Shown here piece after piece: positions 1 to 7,268 of a stretch of DNA of 42,361 bases. Source of the DNA: Clostridiaceae bacterium (lineage in GTDB: Bacteria; Bacillota; Clostridia; Saccharofermentanales; DTU023); assembly GCA_012521015.1 (NCBI GenBank), contig JAAYNE010000017.1:1-42361 (forward strand). Reading direction: 5' to 3'. Each line of letters opens with the position of its first letter. The first letter of the stretch is position 1. The position numbers and the translations under genes are program-made. The notes under the pieces were generated by a model. It saw only the letters and a list, made by a program, of their open reading frames with translations. It did no database searches and was not told the origin of the DNA.

Positions 1-79
1 TCAGAAAATCGGGCCGATTTGCACCCTTTCGTTTATTTAGCGATTTGCTAAAAGGTTTATTCTATCAGCGTTTCAAGGC

Positions 80-124
80 AAAAAAAAGACGACTCAGGAT
101 TGTATCCGTTTTGTCGTCCTTTTA
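80..124 (-). terminator. probable terminator of the tRNA-Val transcript
   Basis: Read on the minus strand, just after the tRNA 3' end, GGACGAC pairs with GTCGTCT around an AT-rich loop that holds a smaller GGAT/ATCC stem. A run of eight T follows. This is the usual shape of an intrinsic terminator. Bases 1-79 beyond it show only a short inverted repeat (AAATC/GATTT near 7-21) and no recognisable coding sequence. Confidence 0.6.
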
Positions 125-201
125 TGGTGGGTGGTAGTGGACTTGAACCACCGACCCCCTGCATGTCACGCAGGTACTCTAACCAGCTGAGCTAACCACC
201 C
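125..201 (-). tRNA. tRNA-Val (anticodon GAC)
   Basis: A 77-nt cloverleaf on the minus strand. The acceptor stem GGGTGGT/ACCACCC is perfect and is followed by discriminator A and an encoded CCA. The D arm is GCTC...GAGT, the anticodon stem CCTGC/GCAGG with loop GTGACAT, and the T arm GGTGG-TTCAAGT-CCACT. U33 followed by GAC gives a valine tRNA reading GUC/GUU. A purine (G) at position 32 is unusual. The plus strand shows a false Asp-like loop because the anticodon stem is nearly palindromic, but the T-loop fixes the orientation. Confidence 0.93.
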
Positions 202-283
202 TTGTCTATTTTATGTTTTCAAAGCATACCTCAGTTCGTTATTTCCGTCAAGCAAAACCGGAATTCCGGAGTACAATGATATT

Positions 284-313
284 TTGGTTTTTTTATGTTA
301 TAGTGTGTACAAT
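284..313 (+). promoter_or_regulatory. probable ppa promoter
   Basis: A TTGGTT -35 hexamer (284-289) and a TACAAT -10 hexamer (308-313) are separated by 18 bp, about 100 bp before the ppa start codon. This would give a 5' UTR of about 90 nt that contains the hairpin listed next. Confidence 0.45.
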
Positions 314-332
314 AATCTATCTGCTACTAACT

Positions 333-377
333 GCCAGCCTTTCCGCTTACTAATTACCTCAATCCTGAAGGGCTGGC
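333..377 (+). promoter_or_regulatory. 5' UTR hairpin ahead of ppa
   Basis: GCCAGCCTTTC (333-343) pairs with GAAGGGCTGGC (367-377), 11 bp with one G-U pair, around a 23-nt loop. It sits between the likely promoter and the ribosome site GGAGG at 401-405. The sequence after the stem is U-rich but not a clean T run. It could be a leader attenuator, a protein-binding site or an mRNA-stability element; the sequence does not decide. Confidence 0.5.
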
Positions 378-410
378 ATGTATTATTTTAATAGATACTT
401 GGAGGTTTCA

Positions 411-953
411 ATGAATCCTTGGAATAGTTTACCTAAGGAAAGAATTTTGCCCGATGATTTTCTTGCTGTAATCGAGATCCCAAAAGGCAGCAAACAAAAA
501 TATGAAGTCGATAATCAAACCGGTCTTTTGCGACTTGATCGAATTCTTTATACATCAACTCATTATCCGCAAAATTACGGTTTTATCCCACAGACAACTT
601 CTGACGATGGAGATCCTTTGGACGTTTTGGTTTTATGTTCAGAGAGCTTGACTCCTTTATGTATGGTGCGTTGTTATCCGATCGGTGCAATTAAAATGAC
701 TGACGATAACCATATTGACGAAAAAATCATTGCTGTTCCTTTTGATGATCCGCAGATGAGTTTTTACAAAGACCTGACCGATTTGCCGGATCATGTTTAT
801 AATGAGATTATGCATTTTTTTGAAGTATACAAAGATTTGGAAAATATTAAAACCGACATTCTACAAATTGACGGACGAAAAGTTGCCAATGAAATTATTG
901 CCAGATGTCGTATTGTATATGAAGAATCTCTTCCCGATAAAAATGATAAATAA
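411..953 (+). CDS. ppa: inorganic pyrophosphatase, family I
   Basis: Hydrolyses pyrophosphate to two phosphates in the cytoplasm and so pulls biosynthetic reactions forward. The 180-aa protein has the family I active site: E22, K30, E32, R44, Y56, the DGDPLD motif (D66, D68, D71), D98, D103 and K105 match the E. coli metal and substrate ligands in order and spacing, and YKDLE follows near the end. The start at 411 is chosen because GGAGG at 401-405 lies 5 nt before it. The ATG at 378 lies at the foot of the leader hairpin and has no ribosome site. The gene stands alone between the tRNA and a convergent J-domain gene. I see no clear terminator after it. Confidence 0.96.
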   Translation: MNPWNSLPKERILPDDFLAVIEIPKGSKQKYEVDNQTGLLRLDRILYTSTHYPQNYGFIPQTTSDDGDPLDVLVLCSESLTPLCMVRCYPIGAIKMTDDNHIDEKIIAVPFDDPQMSFYKDLTDLPDHVYNEIMHFFEVYKDLENIKTDILQIDGRKVANEIIARCRIVYEESLPDKNDK

Positions 954-1017
954 TAAAAGGTATCGTAAAATTGGTTGTGGTATATGTTAATAAACGGGCT
1001 ACAAAGATTTTTACATT

Positions 1018-1833
1018 TTACATATTATTCAACCTTTTATAGCGATCGATATTTTCTTGTGACAAAAATTCATATGCACTGCTGATTTCTTGGAATTTTT
1101 GCGTAGCATTAGCCGACTTATTAATATCCGGATGATACTCTTTAGCTTTTTTACGATAGGCAAGCTTGACCTGATATTCATCTGTATTATAAGGAATACC
1201 TAGTACATCACAATGTTTACGATATTGCTGACTGAAGTCCGCAGCAGGATTATAAGAACGTCCTTGCCCGTAGCCGCCAGTACCCGGTCCATATCCGCCG
1301 AAAGGCCCGTAAGTACCGGTTCCACCGGTAAATCCTCCAAAGAATTGTTCGAAGATTCTTGCCCATTGTTCTTGTTGTTGCTGTCTTCTTTTTTCACGTG
1401 CTGCTGCTTCTTCTGCATATTTTTTTCTACGTTCCGCTTCTTCTCGTGCAGCTTTTTGTTTTTTATATTTATCACTATAAGAACCGAAAATTTGACCTTT
1501 AGAAGTTCCTTTAATCAAATCTTCCGATTTGTCATATAAAAATTCACAGAGAACATATTTCCAATATTCAAGAAAAGATACAAAACCGGAACCCAAAAAA
1601 GGGAAAATGAATATTGTCAGTAAGGGTATCCATAACCAAATCGGTATTAAGCGAAATAAAAACGGACTGAAAAATAATACTCCGATGGCAATTGGAGCAA
1701 GAACATTTCTTATACGTTTTGTAACGTTTACTAAAAAGGAAATACCTTTATTTAAACCACCTAAAATCACATCAAAAAACTTGGCGATTCCAAAAATAAC
1801 ATATCCCCATATTTTGCTAAAAAATCTTTTCAT
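1018..1833 (-). CDS. membrane-anchored J-domain (DnaJ-like) protein
   Basis: A 271-aa protein with a J domain at its C terminus (about 205-271) that keeps the HPD tripeptide (234-236) needed to stimulate Hsp70 ATPase. The N terminus carries two hydrophobic segments (about 45-62 and 66-86). A highly charged K/E/A/R/Q coiled coil (about 115-160) and a G/F/Y-rich linker (about 165-195) follow, so the J domain probably faces the cytoplasm. It lacks the zinc-finger and peptide-binding domains of true DnaJ, so it is a specialised co-chaperone that would recruit DnaK to the membrane; the client is unknown. The ribosome site is weak. The neighbouring dps remnant lies upstream on the same strand. Confidence 0.85.
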   Translation of the reverse strand: MKRFFSKIWGYVIFGIAKFFDVILGGLNKGISFLVNVTKRIRNVLAPIAIGVLFFSPFLFRLIPIWLWIPLLTIFIFPFLGSGFVSFLEYWKYVLCEFLYDKSEDLIKGTSKGQIFGSYSDKYKKQKAAREEAERRKKYAEEAAAREKRRQQQQEQWARIFEQFFGGFTGGTGTYGPFGGYGPGTGGYGQGRSYNPAADFSQQYRKHCDVLGIPYNTDEYQVKLAYRKKAKEYHPDINKSANATQKFQEISSAYEFLSQENIDRYKRLNNM

Positions 1834-1923
1834 TATTTTTTATAAAAATTCTAAATCTCACTATAATCTTGTTTCGATTTTATTTAATTTTACTTCAACT
1901 CTACCGTATTTATATATTTGAGT

Positions 1924-2173
1924 TTATCTTAAATCTATCTTAATAATTTTTATATAAAATCTATTATAGCTGATTTTTTTATTATATTCGATTACATGAT
2001 CTTCCATCATATAGGAAAGTGCAAAATCACTTGCTTCTTGAATTTTTAATGTGATGTTTTTCACAATATTCGTGAACTTACTTAAAAGTAAGACCTACGA
2101 CATTTTAGTTTAAGTTATAAAGTTTAACATTTCCTACTAATAAATCCGCCAAATAAGTATCTAATTTTTTCAC
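1924..2173 (-). pseudogene. dps: remnant of a Dps / ferritin-like gene
   Basis: Behind a good ribosome site (AGGAG) a GTG start at 2171-2173 begins KKLDTYLADLLVGNVKLYNL, which reads like the first helix of Dps. A stop follows. The next stretch continues NVVG, an in-frame stop, then VHEY.EK, the expected Dps continuation. After a frame change, QEASDFALSYMMEDHVIEYN resembles a C-terminal ferritin-like helix. Total length is about half of a normal dps. Stops, frame changes and missing sequence make it a dead gene. A 16-nt inverted repeat CTTACTT-AA-AAGTAAG (2077-2092) lies inside it. The rest of the gap 1834-2385 is AT-rich and I see nothing else in it. Confidence 0.7.
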
Positions 2174-2385
2174 AATAATCTCCTGTTATGTACAATTAAT
2201 CTGCTAACACTTGATATGTAATCTTTTGTTGATTATGTTTAGCTCACAGCTTGATTTTTTCTTTGTAAAACATAAATGATATATGTTAATTAAACTAATT
2301 ATAGGCAAACGTTCTTATACTATAGATGGAAAATAATTAAGCAAATATTAATAATAAAAAGAAGGATTAAATTATAATTTTTTAA

Positions 2386-3225
2386 ATGATTAACAAAGAT
2401 AAGAATCATTTTCAACCGGATAATAAACGAAAAGACAAACAAACTGATAATCTAAATTTATCATTTGATTCTGTCAATCATGATATTGTAAACGAAAAGA
2501 ATAATGCAGACAATCTTGCAGGTTTCTCGGGGAAAGAGATTTCAGATAATTTACATAATTCTGAATATATTCATGATTTTTTTGAAAATTATGAAAGTTT
2601 TACAGAAATGTATTCTAATTTATATAGTAAAGGCAAATCAAATAAATCATATAATCCACATTTAACTCCGGATGAATCATTCCATTTTCAAAAACCGGGA
2701 TGGCGAATCCTCAAAACCACTATTGCAGTTTTTATTTGTCTGATAATTTCACTAATTGATATCGGCGACAATTCCGGGGTATTTCATGCACTTCACGCCT
2801 GTATTGCTGCAATAATCACATTGAAATCTAATTTGAAACATACTTGGAAAGTAGGTTTATACCGAGTAGGCTCAACTGCTTTCGGTGCTTTGATGGGATT
2901 GGCAACAATTCAAATCAGGATTAGTTTTAATCTTGCCAACCATTCGATACAATATTATTTAATTATTACATGCCTTTTATTCTTAACTATTTGGATTACC
3001 GTTTTGATTAAAGCTACAGAAATGACCGCGCTCGCAGCTGTAGTTTTCATGTTGATTGCCCTAAGCCAATCTTCAAATCAAACAACTGATCCGCGAGAAT
3101 ATGCTCTTATCATGGCTATCTATCGTTTCTTGTATACAATCATCGGAATTTTGGTGGCATATCTGGTCAACTGGGCTTTGCCGCCTTATTCTCGAAAAAA
3201 ATCTGAAATGGATATGACAAAATAA
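2386..3225 (+). CDS. FUSC/ArAE-like membrane protein (aromatic acid exporter family)
   Basis: A 279-aa protein. Residues 1-104 are hydrophilic and rich in N, D and K. From GWRILKTTIAVF (about 105) onward there are five or six membrane segments, ending in WALPPY near residue 268. The region resembles the N-terminal membrane half of the FUSC / aromatic acid exporter (DUF939) family, with the typical pattern of a basic amphipathic start, an alanine-rich second helix and a TxxGxxxG third helix. The long polar N-terminal extension is unusual. A stop codon directly precedes the ATG, so the start cannot lie further upstream; the nearest purine-rich site (GAAGGA, 2361-2366) is about 20 nt away, so translation may be weak. 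Substrate unknown. Confidence 0.7.
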   Translation: MINKDKNHFQPDNKRKDKQTDNLNLSFDSVNHDIVNEKNNADNLAGFSGKEISDNLHNSEYIHDFFENYESFTEMYSNLYSKGKSNKSYNPHLTPDESFHFQKPGWRILKTTIAVFICLIISLIDIGDNSGVFHALHACIAAIITLKSNLKHTWKVGLYRVGSTAFGALMGLATIQIRISFNLANHSIQYYLIITCLLFLTIWITVLIKATEMTALAAVVFMLIALSQSSNQTTDPREYALIMAIYRFLYTIIGILVAYLVNWALPPYSRKKSEMDMTK

Positions 3226-3246
3226 TTGCACTTCACCTTTAGTTTT

Positions 3247-4488
3247 CTAACTGTCTTCACCTCGCAAAATCATTTTCAGCGTTTTGCCGAATTTCATTCT
3301 ATTGCCATAGTTGAGTGAACCTAAACGGTAAATCCGAATTGCAAGGAACGAAAATATTGCAATACTGGCTAACATAATCGCCGCACTGATCATAATTTCA
3401 ACCGGAGAAATATTCAGCAAAATTGTTCTTACCGGCATCGTCAGAACCGAAGTTAAAGGAAAATATGATGCCACTTTTAACAGAAGACTATGTGGATTCC
3501 CCATCCCATAAATAGCAATTAAGTATGCTGCAATAAAAATCAGCATCACCGGAGTAACCGCATAGTTGACATCTTCCATTTTGGAAACCAATGCTCCCAG
3601 GGCTGCGTAAATAAATAAGTATGAAATGTAGCCGGTCAGACCGAATAAAACCATGGTAATAATCGTTGTTGCATTCAATTCAATAAAACCACCAATCAGA
3701 TCTATAATATCCTGTCCACTGAATTTAAGCGAAAGTAACAAGGTTACAATCAAGGCTAAAATTTGAAGCATTCCAGCTAAACCGGCAGCCAAAGTTTTGC
3801 CAATGATCAAATAATCCGCTTTTGTATTTGCAATCAACAATTCCATTGTCCGATTATCTTTTTCTCTGGCTACAGAAGATGATACTGTCGTACCATATAG
3901 GATTATCAGCATATATAAAAGAACTGTATAAATCATGGCAAAAACGAAGTTCCCAATGCCTTTCTGTGAAATATCAATATTGGTTGCATTGACTTGCACA
4001 TTATATATTCCGGTAATCAATTCCGGATCAATATTATTTGCTTCAAAGTAATTCGTTCTATTGAAATTCAATAATTGTTGCTCAATAAAAGCACCGGCAA
4101 TTGGATTTTGTTCACCGTTTACCATGAATGCAAAATCACTTGTAGAATAAAAGACAACACCGAAAAGAATTTCATCATTTGACAGGGCTGTTTTCAGGGA
4201 ATCTTCATCTGCAAATTCTTGCTTGATGTTTTTTAATAACGAAAAATCTTTTAATTCGTCGGTTGCTGTATAATAGCCACCATCAGACAAAATATCATTG
4301 ACATCTTCATCTGTAAAAAGAACATCACTGTCTGTGTCTTCTGACAATTCCTCTTTATTTACAAGAAAACTTAGAATTATCACCGCAGCAATAACTATCA
4401 AACATAGAACAATTGTTGTAGCCAGATAAGATTTTTTTCTTAGAATAGATTTAAATTCAAAACTGAAAACCAGACCGCTATTTCGCAT
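3247..4488 (-). CDS. ABC-2 type permease, NatB/YhaP-like
   Basis: The membrane half of an ABC exporter, 413 aa. One helix near residues 20-42 is followed by a roughly 130-residue extracytoplasmic loop and then six membrane segments (about 175-395). This is the ABC2_membrane_3 layout of NatB and B. subtilis YhaP. The start at 4488 is chosen because AAGGAG stands 8 nt before it and the protein begins MRNSGLVFSFEF, the usual basic amphipathic entry; the longer frame to 4515 reads through the ribosome site. It follows the ATPase gene with an 83-nt gap that holds a hairpin and a micro-ORF. Substrate (Na+, drug or peptide) cannot be told. The gene converges on the FUSC gene with a 21-nt gap. Confidence 0.88.
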   Translation of the reverse strand: MRNSGLVFSFEFKSILRKKSYLATTIVLCLIVIAAVIILSFLVNKEELSEDTDSDVLFTDEDVNDILSDGGYYTATDELKDFSLLKNIKQEFADEDSLKTALSNDEILFGVVFYSTSDFAFMVNGEQNPIAGAFIEQQLLNFNRTNYFEANNIDPELITGIYNVQVNATNIDISQKGIGNFVFAMIYTVLLYMLIILYGTTVSSSVAREKDNRTMELLIANTKADYLIIGKTLAAGLAGMLQILALIVTLLLSLKFSGQDIIDLIGGFIELNATTIITMVLFGLTGYISYLFIYAALGALVSKMEDVNYAVTPVMLIFIAAYLIAIYGMGNPHSLLLKVASYFPLTSVLTMPVRTILLNISPVEIMISAAIMLASIAIFSFLAIRIYRLGSLNYGNRMKFGKTLKMILRGEDS

Positions 4489-4489
4489 T

Positions 4490-4558
4490 TTAGTTCTCCT
4501 TCTTTTTAGTAACATGGAAGAAAATTTTTAAACAAGATATTCCTTCTAGGTTTCGCAT
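4490..4558 (-). CDS. 22-codon leader ORF coupled to the permease start
   Basis: The ATG at 4556-4558 lies in the loop of a hairpin and opens a 22-codon frame whose TAA (4490-4492) ends one base before the permease ATG (4486-4488). It therefore runs through the permease's own ribosome site. Its first 18 bases with their upstream context (GAGAACTAAAATGCGAAA) copy the permease initiation region. The ribosome site of the copy is degraded (AAGAGA instead of AAGGAGA). Translation is unproven; the arrangement would allow termination-reinitiation coupling. Confidence 0.4.
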   Translation of the reverse strand: MRNLEGISCLKIFFHVTKKKEN

Positions 4559-4581
4559 TTTAGTTCTCTTCCTAGAAGGAA
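4540..4581 (-). repeat. 11-bp inverted repeat at the ATPase/permease junction
   Basis: TTCCTTCTAGG (4540-4550) and CCTAGAAGGAA (4571-4581) are perfect complements around a 20-nt loop. The upstream arm on the mRNA contains the ATPase stop codon. The loop displays a copy of the permease ribosome site and ATG, 70 nt before the real one. There is no T run, so it is not a terminator; it could limit readthrough or control permease translation. Confidence 0.75.
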
Positions 4582-5555
4582 ACATCTCGGGCTTTTTCAG
4601 CATCTTGTTCATTTATTCCATTAGTTAATAAATCATGCTCTTTAACATAGTGTAAAAAAACATCGGTCAGAGTTGGCAAATATACTGAAAAATTTTTTAT
4701 TTGAACATCTGCTGCGATGACTTTTTGCAAGAAATTATTAGGGGCAATATTACTCAAATTGATAATTAAAGATATTTTATCTTCATTCGCCAGCAAATTC
4801 TGTTCTAAATTTAAATCAGATTCAATTTGCTTGAGCTCTTGCTCTAATTGTTCACGATTTAGGTTTGCCGCTTCTAAACGATATTTATCTTGACTCATTT
4901 CAGCTTTGACATCGGCTAATGAGCCATTGATTAAAATGTCCCCCTTATCAATCAATGTTATATCATCACAAAATTCTTCAACATATCCCATCTGATGCGA
5001 AGAAAAAATCACCAATTTGTTTTTCTTAATAGCATCTCTGATCGCATCTTTAAACAGTTCCGCATTTACCGGATCCAATCCGCTAAAAGGTTCATCCAAG
5101 ATAATCATTTCCGGATCATTAAGAAAAGCCTGAATTATCTGAATCTTTTGCTGATTACCCTTGGATAAAACTTCCAATTTTTTATTGGCATATTCTGACA
5201 ATTCAAAACGTTCAAGCCATTCTTCGGCTGACTTCTTGCTCTCTGCTTTACTGCCACCTCTGAGTTGGCCAAAATAAATCAATTGTTCAAGAATCGGCTC
5301 TTTGGAGTACATGCCTCTTTCTTCCGGCAAATAACCCACTTTCAGTTCACGCGGTTTGAAAGGTTGATCATCTAATAAAATTTCACCGCTATCCGGTTTG
5401 AAAATATCCATAATGCAACGAATTGATGTTGTTTTGCCCGAGCCATTGCGACCTAAAAAACCCATCGCTCGTCCTGAATCAACTTCAAAAGAAACATCAT
5501 GTAAAACATGAAGCTTGCCAAATGATTTATTAATATTATTTAATTTTAATTTCAT
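4572..5555 (-). CDS. ABC transporter ATP-binding protein, NatA/YhaQ-like
   Basis: The cytoplasmic ATPase that drives the adjacent permease. In 327 aa it has Walker A (GRNGSGKTT, 35-43), the signature LSKGNQQ (130-136), Walker B with catalytic Glu (IILDEP, 151-156), the D-loop (SGLDP) and the H-loop His187. Residues 225-327 form the extra C-terminal domain typical of the YhaQ/NatA-type subfamily. Signature position 3 is K rather than the common G, as in other export-type members. The ribosome site is AAGAAAG, and the 14-bp block containing it is repeated 29 bp upstream (5556-5569 and 5585-5598). Intergenic 5599-5760 is AT-rich with no clear promoter. Confidence 0.92.
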   Translation of the reverse strand: MKLKLNNINKSFGKLHVLHDVSFEVDSGRAMGFLGRNGSGKTTSIRCIMDIFKPDSGEILLDDQPFKPRELKVGYLPEERGMYSKEPILEQLIYFGQLRGGSKAESKKSAEEWLERFELSEYANKKLEVLSKGNQQKIQIIQAFLNDPEMIILDEPFSGLDPVNAELFKDAIRDAIKKNKLVIFSSHQMGYVEEFCDDITLIDKGDILINGSLADVKAEMSQDKYRLEAANLNREQLEQELKQIESDLNLEQNLLANEDKISLIINLSNIAPNNFLQKVIAADVQIKNFSVYLPTLTDVFLHYVKEHDLLTNGINEQDAEKARDVSF

Positions 5556-5598
5556 ATTATTCTTTCTTGTATTTAGAATGTAAAATTATTCTTTCTTG
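5556..5598 (-). repeat. 14-bp direct repeat over the ATPase ribosome site
   Basis: ATTATTCTTTCTTG (plus strand) occurs at 5556-5569 and again at 5585-5598. The first copy, read on the minus strand, is the ribosome site directly before the ATPase ATG; the second has the same purine block but no start codon after it. Confidence 0.8.
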
Positions 5599-5760
5599 AT
5601 AGATATGTTACTTCCTTTAACTTATCAAAGCTGAACATAATCTTTCAACTATTTTATTAAATATTCGGTTATTTTTGCATCTTATTATATTTTACATAAT
5701 GTATTTATAATGTATTATGCTACGCATTGAGTATCAAATCATAAAATTTGTGTAAATTGT

Positions 5761-6654
5761 TTACTGATCAAAGATTGCCAATACAATAATTCCGGTAATT
5801 GCCAAACCGATCGAAGTATAATGTTTCCAAGACAATTTTTCTTTCAGAAAAATTCTGCCCCAGATTACAGTCAACAAACAATAACAAGAAATGATCGGAG
5901 CTGCTGCAATCGGATTTGCACCAATCGCATAAATATAGGCAACCTGACCCCCGGTTTCAAAAATTGAAGCAATTATTTTCGGCCTGTCGGATTTTGTCAG
6001 CTTAAATTCACCACGTACTAAAAGCACGATAAATACAATTAAACCGATAATAAAAAAAGTAAATTCATAAGCGACATTAGCTTGAGCTTCATCCAAAGTT
6101 TCTAAAATCAAACTATCAGCAAAAGTTCCTCCGGCATCAATCAAACTGTAGACAATCGGCAAAGCAATTGCCAACAAACTCTTATGATATTTCATATTCG
6201 AAGCCTTTTGGCGTTCCGCTCTAGCTACTTCGTCTTCCTTATATTCGGCAATTCCTAGTCCGATGATACCTATTAAAGTAAAGCCTACTCCGACTAAAAT
6301 TGCTACTTCTGGTCTAATTCCCATCAACATAAAAAACACAACTACTAAAGCACCCGATGTATTACAGATCGGTGAAGAAATCGATAATTCAATATATCTT
6401 AAGCCGAAATAACCAATCGCCATTGAAATAATATATAAAGCGGAAATCGGCAAATATGCCCAAATAACCTGCCAGGAAAAAATAACATCATTAAAAATCA
6501 CCTCATATCCGGCATGCAGACCCATAATCAGTCCGACAGCCATCACCATTTTTAAAGGAGAATTTTTTTCTGATCTATCTTGACAGCCCCGTTTAGAAAA
6601 TAAATCTGAACCGCTCCACAAGAAAAGAGCTAATAATGATAAAACTAACCACAT
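5761..6654 (-). CDS. EamA/DMT-family permease
   Basis: A 297-aa integral membrane protein with about ten hydrophobic segments in two similar halves, the layout of the drug/metabolite transporter (EamA) superfamily. The N terminus LFLWSGSDLFSKRG and the C-terminal half (RIFLKEKLSWKHYTSIGLAI) carry the typical short loop with a KEK before the last two helices. A charged loop (about 140-160) separates the halves. Substrate unknown. The ribosome site is weak. The start region is part of an 18-bp-period duplication: TTTAAAYAACCAAC occurs at 6654-6667 and 6672-6685. It is a single gene, divergent from the DUF1858 gene. Confidence 0.85.
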   Translation of the reverse strand: MWLVLSLLALFLWSGSDLFSKRGCQDRSEKNSPLKMVMAVGLIMGLHAGYEVIFNDVIFSWQVIWAYLPISALYIISMAIGYFGLRYIELSISSPICNTSGALVVVFFMLMGIRPEVAILVGVGFTLIGIIGLGIAEYKEDEVARAERQKASNMKYHKSLLAIALPIVYSLIDAGGTFADSLILETLDEAQANVAYEFTFFIIGLIVFIVLLVRGEFKLTKSDRPKIIASIFETGGQVAYIYAIGANPIAAAPIISCYCLLTVIWGRIFLKEKLSWKHYTSIGLAITGIIVLAIFDQ

Positions 6655-6825
6655 TTAAACAACCAACTTCTTTTAAATAACCAACCGCAATCAGTATACT
6701 GTTGAAAATGTCACATTTGCAACGTTTTTCTATTCCGCATATTATATATAATAAATTTAACATAGTAGTAAAAGTTGTACGAGAATAACACTTTTCAAAA
6801 TAAATTTATTCTTCGAATATAGTAT

Positions 6826-6854
6826 TTGAAATCATTTCAGATATTAGCGATAAA
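6826..6854 (+). promoter_or_regulatory. probable promoter of the DUF1858 gene
   Basis: TTGAAA (6826-6831) and GATAAA (6849-6854) are spaced by 17 bp, 30 bp before the start codon. The spacer contains the small dyad TGAAAT-C-ATTTCA. Confidence 0.4.
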
Positions 6855-6883
6855 TAAACAAAGAAAAACAAAGGAGCTATGAC

Positions 6884-7135
6884 ATGAGTGATCAAATTAT
6901 TAATAAAGACATGTTAATCGGTGATATTTTAAGAATAGATATTAGATTGGCACCTGTATTTATGAGTATGGGGATGCATTGTCTGGGATGTCCCGCCTCA
7001 CAATTTGAATCAGTAGAACAAGCCTGTGCCGTACATGGCCAAGATGTTGACTTCATCGTTGAAACATTAAGAACCAATTATAAAAAATTTCAAGAATTAG
7101 ACAAAGCAAAAGCTGAACAAGCTGAAACTGAATAA
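6884..7135 (+). CDS. DUF1858 small redox-type CxxC protein
   Basis: An 83-aa cytoplasmic protein of the DUF1858 family, found alone or fused to hybrid-cluster and other redox proteins. The family core is clear: initiation-like helix MLIGDIL, then [10 protein letters not shown] with Cys33 and Cys36, then a helix ending TNYKKF. The CxxC pair suggests a redox disulfide or metal site; the exact reaction is not known. The start is firm: AAGGAG at 6871-6876 precedes it. It is transcribed alone, convergent with larC. The downstream gap (7136-7268) contains GTTCAGGCTGAAC and an AAAACGC/GCGTTTT pair but no convincing terminator. Confidence 0.85.
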   Translation: MSDQIINKDMLIGDILRIDIRLAPVFMSMGMHCLGCPASQFESVEQACAVHGQDVDFIVETLRTNYKKFQELDKAKAEQAETE

Positions 7136-7268
7136 AATTACTAAAACTTGATAAAACTACAACCAAAAAACATCCAAAAAGTTCAGGCTGAACATTTATG
7201 AGAAAATTGGGACGCCGATGACAACAAAACGCTTTTGCCAATTATTTTTTGCGTAAGTTACTGCGTTT

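Noticed and set aside
125..201. A plus-strand reading with GTCAC that resembles a tRNA-Asp anticodon loop
   Set aside because: The T-loop, acceptor stem and encoded CCA exist only on the minus strand, where the anticodon is GAC (Val).
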